From assembly GCA_015059095.1 (NCBI GenBank), contig SVBA01000003.1, forward strand, positions 50,738 through 114,737: DNA of 64,000 nucleotides, in the 5' to 3' direction. Positions within the stretch are counted from its first letter, which is position 1, and every line of letters starts with the position of its first letter. The notes below the pieces were generated by a model. It saw only the letters and a program-made list of their open reading frames with translations, searched no databases and was not told the origin of the DNA. The position numbers and the translations under genes were made by a program. This document shows, piece after piece, positions 18,977 to 27,226 of the stretch. The DNA is from Erysipelotrichaceae bacterium (GTDB taxonomy: Bacteria; Bacillota_I; Bacilli_A; RFN20; CAG-449).

Positions 18977-19633
18977 CTATTTTAGTTTATTAATTTGAGT
19001 TTTATAATCACTAGACTTAATAATAAAAGAACCTGCGACCAAAATATCAACATTTCTATTTTTAACTAATTTAGAAGTTTCTTCATTAATTCCTCCATCA
19101 ACTTCAATTAAATAAGATAAATTATTATCTTTTCTATAATTATCTAAATAAGAAATTTTATCTAATGAAATATCCATAAAAGATTGTCCACCTTTACCAG
19201 GAACTACAGACATAACTAAAACTAAATCTAGATCTTTTAAATATGGATTTAAAACTTTTACATCAGTATTTGGACAAATTGAAATACCTGCTTTTACATT
19301 TAAAAAATGAATTAAAGAAATTAAATCTTCAATCTTATGTTCTTCAATAGCCTCATAATGAAAAGTAATGTAACTTGCACCATTAGAATATTTTTTGATA
19401 TTATCAACTAAATCATAAGTCATCAAATGAACATCAAAAATAACATTTGAATCAACATTCTTTTTATGATATTCAAATTCTTCAATAGGAAAAGAAGTAT
19501 TACTAACAAATCTTCCATCCATTACATCATAATGAATAAGATCTGCACCATCTAAAAGTAATTTTTTTATAACACCAGGTGTTTCTAAACAAGGAACTCC
19601 TAAAATTGAAGGAGCAATCTTTACATCTTTCAT
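18977..19633 (-). CDS. rpe: Ribulose-phosphate 3-epimerase
   Basis: 'KIAPSIL', 'HYDVMDGRFV', 'DVHLMT', 'VMSVVPGKGGQSFM', 'EVDGGIN'. Confidence 0.95.
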   Translation of the reverse strand: MKDVKIAPSILGVPCLETPGVIKKLLLDGADLIHYDVMDGRFVSNTSFPIEEFEYHKKNVDSNVIFDVHLMTYDLVDNIKKYSNGASYITFHYEAIEEHKIEDLISLIHFLNVKAGISICPNTDVKVLNPYLKDLDLVLVMSVVPGKGGQSFMDISLDKISYLDNYRKDNNLSYLIEVDGGINEETSKLVKNRNVDILVAGSFIIKSSDYKTQINKLK

Positions 19634-20499
19634 TAATAACGATCCTTTCTAAACTTTAATTCTTTAATAATATCTAAATAATTTTGATAACTTTCTTTTG
19701 AAAGTTTTCCATTTTCTATCGCTTCTTTCACTTTACATTCTTTTTCAGAAATATGGAGACAATTTGTATATTTACATTCTTCTTTTAGTTCCATAAATCC
19801 TGGGAAGAACAATGATAAATCTTCTTTAAAAATTGGTAATTCTAAACTAGAAAATCCTGGAGTATCTGCAATAAACCCATTTTCATAAGGTAATAATATA
19901 ACTTCTTTAGTTTGATGTTTTCCTCTTCCTAATGCGATTGAATACTCACCAATATCTCTTTCAAAATTTGGATCAAGGACATTAATCAAACTAGATTTAC
20001 CAACACCAGTTTGACCCATAAATGCTATTACTTTCCCTTTAACTTCTTCTTTAATTTCTTCTAAACCTAATTTAGTTCTCTTTGAAAAAGGAATTGCCTT
20101 AATCCCGATTAAAGCATAATTAGAAACTATTTCTTGTATTCTATTTTTATCCTCCATTAAGTCTTCTTTTGTTAATACAATTAAAGGTTTAATATTACTC
20201 ATATTTAATAATGTTAAGAATTTATCTAATAGATAACTTGAAAAACTCGGAGTCATTAAACTAACAACTACTACTCCTAAATCAATATTTGCAATTCTAG
20301 GTCTAAATAAAGAATTGTTTCTTTCCAATACATCTTCAATCATTAATTCTTCTTCATTAATAAGAACTTTATCACCAATTAATAACTTAATCTTTTTATG
20401 TCTAAAAATTCCTCGAGGTTTTACTTCAAGAATTTTATTCTCACAATATACTTTATATACACCACCAATAGTAGATAAAATTAATGCTTCTTTCATCAA
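19633..20499 (-). CDS. rsgA: Ribosome small subunit-dependent GTPase A
   Basis: Circularly permuted GTPase 'GQTGVGKSSLINVL', 'DTPGFSSLEL', zinc-binding 'CKYTNCLHISEKECKV'. Confidence 0.95.
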   Translation of the reverse strand: MMKEALILSTIGGVYKVYCENKILEVKPRGIFRHKKIKLLIGDKVLINEEELMIEDVLERNNSLFRPRIANIDLGVVVVSLMTPSFSSYLLDKFLTLLNMSNIKPLIVLTKEDLMEDKNRIQEIVSNYALIGIKAIPFSKRTKLGLEEIKEEVKGKVIAFMGQTGVGKSSLINVLDPNFERDIGEYSIALGRGKHQTKEVILLPYENGFIADTPGFSSLELPIFKEDLSLFFPGFMELKEECKYTNCLHISEKECKVKEAIENGKLSKESYQNYLDIIKELKFRKDRY

Positions 20500-21381
20500 T
20501 TAATTTTTCTCCTTTTTAGAAAATAATTTTGCAAAGAAAGATTTCTTCTTAATTAATTCTGGATCTCTTAAAATTCGATCAATATCTTTTCTCATATCAA
20601 AACAAGAATGATATCTATTATAAGGATTTTTTTCTGTCGCTTTAGAAATAATTTTTTCTACAATAGCAGGAACTTTTGGATTTAATTTTCTAACTGAAGG
20701 CATCTTATCTTTTATATGCATTAATGCAACTGTAACAGGAGATTCATCATCATATGGTACTTTACCAGTCAATAATTCATAAAAAGTAATTCCTAAAGCA
20801 TAAATATCTGATTCAATATTAGCTTGATTACCTTGAGAAATTTCAGGAGCTAAATAATGAACTGAACCAATAACAACTTCACTTCTAGTAACTCTACTAG
20901 CATTAGTAAAAGTAGCAATACCAAAATCACCTAATTTAACACTACCATCAGAACTCATATAAACGTTTTGTGGTTTAATATCACGATGAATAACATTATG
21001 TTGATGAGCATTTAATACTGCAGAACACAATTGATACATAATGTCACATGCTTCTAATACAGAAAATTTTCCTCTAACATTTAATACATCTCTTACTGTT
21101 TGACCTTTAACTAGTTCAGTAACCATATATGGTCTACCTTCTGCAGTACCTAAATTGATAACTCTAACAATATTTTGATGATTTAATGATGCTGCTGCTC
21201 TTGCTTCTCTTTCAAATCTAGTAAGATTGATTGGATTTTTCATTGTTTCTTCTTTAATTATTTTAAGAGCAACATCTTTTCTTGCTATCAAATCAGAAGC
21301 AAGATAAACAGTAGCCATTCCTCCTTCACCTAGAACTGACTTTAATTTATATCTTTCATCAATAATGTCACCTAATCTCAT
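20500..21381 (-). CDS. prkC: Hanks-type Ser/Thr protein kinase (PrkC catalytic domain only)
   Basis: 'LGEGGMATVYLASD', 'HRDIKPQNV', 'GDFGIA', 'SDIYALGITFYELLTGKVPY'; ends after 293 aa with no TM or PASTA. Confidence 0.92.
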   Translation of the reverse strand: MRLGDIIDERYKLKSVLGEGGMATVYLASDLIARKDVALKIIKEETMKNPINLTRFEREARAAASLNHQNIVRVINLGTAEGRPYMVTELVKGQTVRDVLNVRGKFSVLEACDIMYQLCSAVLNAHQHNVIHRDIKPQNVYMSSDGSVKLGDFGIATFTNASRVTRSEVVIGSVHYLAPEISQGNQANIESDIYALGITFYELLTGKVPYDDESPVTVALMHIKDKMPSVRKLNPKVPAIVEKIISKATEKNPYNRYHSCFDMRKDIDRILRDPELIKKKSFFAKLFSKKEKN

Positions 21382-22112
21382 AATAATTCCTCCAACAATC
21401 CAACTGCTATATTATCTAATCCACCATTTTGATTTGCTTTTTCAATTAGTAAATCTATTTTAATTTTACTTTCGACTCGTAATTTTAAAATTTCTAACAA
21501 TTCATCTTCTTCAACCATATTATAAAGACCATCTGAACAAATCATAATGTTTTTAGGAACTTCATTAAATACTTTCGAAGCGATACTTAAACTAGGATAA
21601 GTACCTAAAGCATTCATTAATACATTCTTTTTTGGATGAATTTTCATGTCTTCTTTTTTTATTTTTCCAGTCTTATATAAAAATTGTACATAGGTTTGAT
21701 CTTCACTCAATTGTTCAATTGAGGTATCAGAATATGAATACATTCTAGAATCACCAACATTACACATTAACATTTTATTTTTTCTAATATATCCAAGGAT
21801 AAGAGTTGTACCCATTCCATAATATTGCATATTATTTGAACCCAATATATTAACTTCTTTATTTGCTTTTTTAATTGTTTTAACGATGTAACTTTTACAT
21901 TCAATCATACTATTAAAACTATTTTTCTTTTCTAAATTTTCTAAAATGATACTCATTGCAATTTTAGAAGCTTTTTCACCTTTAGAATGACCACCCATTC
22001 CATCAAGAACCATAAAAACAATATCACCAGAATTTAATCTAGTAATATTTACATTATCTTCATTTATTGGACGGACAAGTCCAGTATCACTTCCAAAAGA
22101 AAAATCTATCAT
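21378..22112 (-). CDS. prpC: PP2C-family Ser/Thr phosphatase
   Basis: 'GLVRPINEDNV', 'VMVLDGMGGHSKGEKAS', 'NVGDSRMY', 'GGLDNIAV'; adjacent to kinase. Confidence 0.93.
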   Translation of the reverse strand: MIDFSFGSDTGLVRPINEDNVNITRLNSGDIVFMVLDGMGGHSKGEKASKIAMSIILENLEKKNSFNSMIECKSYIVKTIKKANKEVNILGSNNMQYYGMGTTLILGYIRKNKMLMCNVGDSRMYSYSDTSIEQLSEDQTYVQFLYKTGKIKKEDMKIHPKKNVLMNALGTYPSLSIASKVFNEVPKNIMICSDGLYNMVEEDELLEILKLRVESKIKIDLLIEKANQNGGLDNIAVGLLEELL

Positions 22113-23149
22113 TTCAATAATCCTTCTTGTTTAGCACGTAATTGACCACAAGCCGCATCAATATCTGTGCCAAATTCCTTTCTAATAGTAGTATTTACAC
22201 CATGCTTAATACAATAATCCATAAAAGCCTTTACCTTTGTAGATTCTGCTCTTTGGTAACCATGTTCATCAACTGGATTATATGGAATCAAATTGACATA
22301 GGCATAAGTTGGTCTAATTAATTCTAATAACTCTTTAGCATGTTCTAAAGAATCATTAACATCTTTTAACATAATGTATTCATAAGTAACTCTTCTATTT
22401 GCAGACTCAATATATTCTGCAATAGCAGGAATCAATACTTCTAAAGGATAAGCCCTATTAATTGGCATAATTTTACTTCTTAATTCATTATTAGGAGCAT
22501 GTAAAGAAATTGCCAAATTAACTTGTAATCCTTCTTTACCATATTGAATAATTTTATCTGGAATTCCACATGTAGAAACAGTGATATGTCTAGCGCCAAT
22601 TGCTAAGGCTTTTTGATCATTAATAATTCTTACAAAATCAATGACATTATCATAATTATCAAACGGTTCACCAGTACCCATAACTACAACATGAGTTACT
22701 CTTTGATTTTCTTCTTTTAATAAATCATTCATCACTAAAATTTGACCTACCATTTCATATACTTCTAAATTTCTTTGTTTTTTTAATAATCCAGAAGCAC
22801 AAAATGAGCAGCCCATATTACAACCAACTTGAGATGTGACACAAACTACATTTCCATAATTATATCTCATTAGAACCGTTTCAACTTTACTACCATCTTC
22901 CATCTCTAAAAGAAGTTTAATAGTTCCATCACTAGCGACTTGTTTTAAATATATCGATGGTTTAATTAAACAATATTTCTCTTTTAAAACTTCACGAAAA
23001 GATTTTGATATATCACTCATATTATCAAAATCAGTTTCTTCTTTTTCATATATCCAAGTGAATAGTTGTTTTGCTCTAAACTTAGATTGATTCTCATCAA
23101 GCATTAACTTTTCAAGTTTATTTAATGGTATTCCATAAAGATTTATCAT
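22109..23149 (-). CDS. rlmN: 23S rRNA (adenine2503-C2)-methyltransferase
   Basis: Radical SAM 'GCNMGCSFCASG', 'MGTGEPFDNYDNV', C-terminal 'DIDAACGQL'. Confidence 0.95.
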   Translation of the reverse strand: MINLYGIPLNKLEKLMLDENQSKFRAKQLFTWIYEKEETDFDNMSDISKSFREVLKEKYCLIKPSIYLKQVASDGTIKLLLEMEDGSKVETVLMRYNYGNVVCVTSQVGCNMGCSFCASGLLKKQRNLEVYEMVGQILVMNDLLKEENQRVTHVVVMGTGEPFDNYDNVIDFVRIINDQKALAIGARHITVSTCGIPDKIIQYGKEGLQVNLAISLHAPNNELRSKIMPINRAYPLEVLIPAIAEYIESANRRVTYEYIMLKDVNDSLEHAKELLELIRPTYAYVNLIPYNPVDEHGYQRAESTKVKAFMDYCIKHGVNTTIRKEFGTDIDAACGQLRAKQEGLLK

Positions 23150-24438
23150 TCTTTAATTTCCTCCAAATCGTAAGTTTTCTTTCTAATAAGTGCATAATAC
23201 ATTCCTGTTGTTTGATGCATGTATGGGAAAATTAATTCTTCTTTTTCCACCTCAAAATCAGGATTTTCTTCAATAAATAATCTAACAATGTTAAATGATT
23301 CTTTAATGTTTAAAGTAGGAACAGCATACATCAATACTCCATCATCTTTAATAAATTTTGAAGCCTCTTGAAGATATTTCCTTTGATTTTCAATTAGTGA
23401 ATCTAGACTATCTTGTTTAAAGTTAATCGCAATTTCAGGTTTTCTTCTAATTAATCCAAATTCACTATTAGGTGGAATAACTAACACTTTATCTAAACTC
23501 TTTTCTTCAGCATGAGTACATGCTAAAGTAACATCCCCTTCAAAAGGAATAACAGTTTTAATTTTATATAAATCAATTGCTTTTCTCATACTAAAATATG
23601 AATCTTGATTAGCGCATGCATAATATACTTTACCAAAATCAAACATCTTTAATGCAATTGTAGACACAAGCATAGATTTATTATCACCAATAACTAAAAC
23701 TTGATCACCTTGGAAAGGATTTAGTTTTTCAACCAATAATAATTCCATTGCATCCATTACATATATTTTCTTTTCTCTAAACAATGCATTTTCGATTAGA
23801 GGTGTTTTTCCAACATATTCATAACCTGAATCAGTAATTTCAATCTTTTTAAAATTCTCACCAGTCAAACTAAGTAATTCACAATTAGGATTAATAGTAA
23901 CATTGATAGGAGAATTTCTTCTACTTGAAGCAATAGATTTAAAAGTATTCTTTCCTCCAAAATGTTTTTTCATCATCTTTACTAACCATTCAGGATATGA
24001 ATAAAGAATACTAACTTTCTTTGCAAAATTATTTTCGTATTTTTCAGGAATTGGTGTGACATTATCTTTTAAAGAAGTATAAACATCTTTTACTTTTTCT
24101 AAATCTAATTCTTTTAACTTTTCATTTTCAGACTCAATAATGAAATTAATTACATCTTCAACTGTTACTTTAGAAACATATCTAACAAAAGATAAACCTA
24201 AAACTAAATAATCTAGAATATCTTCTTCAATATTTCCATAAGAATGAGTCAATTCAAATCTTAAATAAAAATAGCGATTAATGACTCCTTTTAAACACGC
24301 TTTTACTGTATTTAGTTCTAAAGAAGAAAGACTTAATTCTTGGATTTTTTTGTTAACTCCATAACTAAATGTATATTCATTATCTTTAATGCCTTTAAAT
24401 AATGTATGAGAATAGTCTAATAATGTCATATGTGTCAC
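23146..24438 (-). CDS. RsmB-like protein with degenerate methyltransferase motifs
   Basis: Position upstream of rlmN and NusB-like N-terminus suggest RsmB; 'EFGLIRRKPEI' resembles RsmB 'GTGVIRRHPDI', but the two catalytic Cys motifs and SAM motif I are not conserved. Confidence 0.65.
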   Translation of the reverse strand: MTHMTLLDYSHTLFKGIKDNEYTFSYGVNKKIQELSLSSLELNTVKACLKGVINRYFYLRFELTHSYGNIEEDILDYLVLGLSFVRYVSKVTVEDVINFIIESENEKLKELDLEKVKDVYTSLKDNVTPIPEKYENNFAKKVSILYSYPEWLVKMMKKHFGGKNTFKSIASSRRNSPINVTINPNCELLSLTGENFKKIEITDSGYEYVGKTPLIENALFREKKIYVMDAMELLLVEKLNPFQGDQVLVIGDNKSMLVSTIALKMFDFGKVYYACANQDSYFSMRKAIDLYKIKTVIPFEGDVTLACTHAEEKSLDKVLVIPPNSEFGLIRRKPEIAINFKQDSLDSLIENQRKYLQEASKFIKDDGVLMYAVPTLNIKESFNIVRLFIEENPDFEVEKEELIFPYMHQTTGMYYALIRKKTYDLEEIKE

Positions 24439-24510
24439 CTCACTTATAATTTTATCAAAAATATATTTTTAGTAAATATATTTATTAACATAATTTTCTA
24501 ATTTAAAATA

Positions 24511-24543
24511 AAAAATCACTCTTCTAGAGAGAAAAGTGATTTA
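24511..24543 (-). terminator. Terminator downstream of ABC transporter pair
   Basis: AAATCACT...AGTGATTT inverted repeat with flanking A/T run. Confidence 0.55.
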
Positions 24544-27225
24544 TTAGATTTCTTTTTCTTTAATAATGTTAATTGGTTTTATTTTTCTTAACCTTAATAA
24601 ACTAATTATTGAGGTAATTAAAGCAAGTAAAATGATTAATCCATTGACAATTGCCATTAAAGATAACTCAAATTTAACAATAATGACATCTTTAATCAAA
24701 TCAATTTTTAGATAGTTCACTAAATTAGTAACCAAAATGTTATTTATTGGTGTATCAAGTAAAATCATTCCACCTATTGAGAAGAAGAAAATAAGAATTG
24801 TAATCAAAAGTATTTGATAGAAAAATATCCAGAACAAGTGTATATTTTTACCGCCAATTGCCCTTAAAATACCAATTTCATATTTCTTATGATCAATATT
24901 TTTCTTCATATAACTAACCATCAAAATAACACATACAACAACTAAGACTAAGAAAATAATAATAAATATATCATTAAATATTGCGACGATATCTTGAATT
25001 TTATATATTGCCCTATAATATTCGTTTGTGGAAAAGAATCCATTTCCTTCCTGATTTGACGCATTATGTATAGAAGTAATACTTTCAACATCATCAAAAT
25101 ATAAGGCATAAGGGACAATCAGATTTTTAGATAAATCTTTTAAGTCATTATTAGAGACACACATAACTACTTTAGTTTTTTTAGACAAAACTTTTGTAAT
25201 TTTAAATGTTTTTGTGACAATTGGATTTTCTTTATCAATATCATCGATATCATAAGTCTTAATGGTAATAGTTCTTTCTTTAAAATCAGGAGAATCTTCG
25301 GATTCTAAATTTGTACCAAATAATGAATTATAAATATTTATACCCATATGCATTTCTCCATCTGGAGCTGTAGAATAATGACCTTCTGCAACTGCAGAAT
25401 ATCTAGTAGTTAATGCTAATTCATTATTATTTTCATCAAAGTATGAAGTATTATTTAAATAAGTCTGACAATGAGTATTAGTAGCGTCTTCTAACATTGC
25501 ATCTAATACTGGTTTATCACCAATATAATAACCAATTGAGAAATAATCAGTAAGTTCATTAGCAAATAAATAAAACTCTTTTGACTTTTTCAATTCTTCA
25601 TATTTTGAAGCAAAATCTACTGCACCATCAATATTATTTTTAGACATCATAATATCGACTAAATTTTTATATCTAGATAAATAAGCTGTAGAAATAATTG
25701 CCTTAACTGTAAATCTATTGTTGATATGAGCTTGTTCTACTATTGATTCATAAGCTTTATCTTTACCCAACAATAAATACTGAGGATTATGATAAATTAT
25801 TGCATCCGCGAAATAATCCGTAATTACAATCCCGTTATCTTTAAAGCCTTCTTCTAGTGATCCTGCTAAAACATTAAGTTTTCCATTTTCAGCGTACTTT
25901 TTCGCTAAAAATTCGATATCACAGTCTAGAACCCCTCTACCATATTTAATATATAAATCATCTGTTGTTGCATAGTTTACATTTACTAGAGAATCTGCAT
26001 TAGATGTATATACTTTATTAGAAAATGGTAAAGTCTTATTGTATAATTTATAAATTTTTCCCTTGTAGCCTTTATCATAGAATTCTTGAATTTCTTCTTC
26101 ATCAATTCTTACATGATAATTTTGAACTAAACTAGGATAAATTACTCCATCATAATATCCTTTTCTTAATACATATGCTGTTTCTTCATTATAAGCAATC
26201 GCCTCTTCTTTTAATCCTCCACCTGTAAAAGTAGCAAAGGTTTGACATATACATAATAAAATTACAATACAACCAATAATAAGTGAAGTGATAAAAGAAT
26301 TCACATAGGTTCCTTTAGCAAATTTCTTTGCTAGTTTTACTACCTTATTGTATTTCATTCTACCAGGTCGTAATTTAATAAATTTCCCTTTTTCAAAGAA
26401 TCTTCTAGAGTCTTTAAATAATTCATTCTTTTGTGAGATTTTATATCCACCTAGTTTAACTGCCTCATTTATTTTATTTAATTCATTTTGAGTTAATCTA
26501 ACATTATGAGGAAAATTAATCACATCATTTTCTATTAATTGAAAATCAACATTACTCTTTCTTTCAACATTTCTAATGATTTCTCCATCGCTTAATTCAA
26601 TTATTCTATCCGCATAATTATTCGCATCATCTTTATTATGAGAAACTATCACTACCAAAGTATTCTTAGCTAATTTCTTTAAAACATCTAAAATCTGTTT
26701 AGATGTTTTACTATCTAAATTACCTGTAGGTTCATCAGCTAAAACTAGTCTTGGCTTTTTAATAATTGCTCTAGCAATCGCGACTCTTTGTTGTTGACCT
26801 CCACTTAATTCACTAGGATATCTTTTTTCAAAACCTACTAGATCTACTTGTTCTAACACTTCTTTTAAAGCTTTTTTATTTTTCTTTCCTTGAAGTTCTA
26901 ATGCCAAATTAATATTTTCTTTTACATTAAGATTTTCAATTAAATGGAAATTTTGAAATACGAAACCTAAATATGTATTTCGGTAGTTATCAAAATCTTT
27001 ATCTTCAAACTTAGAAAAATAATTTCCATCAACAATAATTTCTCCATCTGTTTGATAATCTAACCCACCTAATATATTTAATAAAGTTGATTTTCCACTA
27101 CCTGATTTACCAATAATGAAAACCATTCCTCTACTAGGCAAATCAAAAGATACATCTTTTAAAGCTATTTGAGATGTTTTATTTTCTGAAAAATACTCTT
27201 TTGTCAAATTCCTTACTTGTATCAT
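24544..27225 (-). CDS. MacB-like ABC transporter, fused ATPase-FtsX permease with large extracellular domain
   Basis: N-terminal ABC ('GKSGSGKSTLLNILGGLDYQTDG', 'LSGGQQQRVAIARAI'), then TM, about 430 aa ectodomain, then three C-terminal TMs with 'KKYEIGILRAIGGKNIHLFWIF'. Confidence 0.88.
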   Translation of the reverse strand: MIQVRNLTKEYFSENKTSQIALKDVSFDLPSRGMVFIIGKSGSGKSTLLNILGGLDYQTDGEIIVDGNYFSKFEDKDFDNYRNTYLGFVFQNFHLIENLNVKENINLALELQGKKNKKALKEVLEQVDLVGFEKRYPSELSGGQQQRVAIARAIIKKPRLVLADEPTGNLDSKTSKQILDVLKKLAKNTLVVIVSHNKDDANNYADRIIELSDGEIIRNVERKSNVDFQLIENDVINFPHNVRLTQNELNKINEAVKLGGYKISQKNELFKDSRRFFEKGKFIKLRPGRMKYNKVVKLAKKFAKGTYVNSFITSLIIGCIVILLCICQTFATFTGGGLKEEAIAYNEETAYVLRKGYYDGVIYPSLVQNYHVRIDEEEIQEFYDKGYKGKIYKLYNKTLPFSNKVYTSNADSLVNVNYATTDDLYIKYGRGVLDCDIEFLAKKYAENGKLNVLAGSLEEGFKDNGIVITDYFADAIIYHNPQYLLLGKDKAYESIVEQAHINNRFTVKAIISTAYLSRYKNLVDIMMSKNNIDGAVDFASKYEELKKSKEFYLFANELTDYFSIGYYIGDKPVLDAMLEDATNTHCQTYLNNTSYFDENNNELALTTRYSAVAEGHYSTAPDGEMHMGINIYNSLFGTNLESEDSPDFKERTITIKTYDIDDIDKENPIVTKTFKITKVLSKKTKVVMCVSNNDLKDLSKNLIVPYALYFDDVESITSIHNASNQEGNGFFSTNEYYRAIYKIQDIVAIFNDIFIIIFLVLVVVCVILMVSYMKKNIDHKKYEIGILRAIGGKNIHLFWIFFYQILLITILIFFFSIGGMILLDTPINNILVTNLVNYLKIDLIKDVIIVKFELSLMAIVNGLIILLALITSIISLLRLRKIKPINIIKEKEI

Positions 27226-27226
27226 A

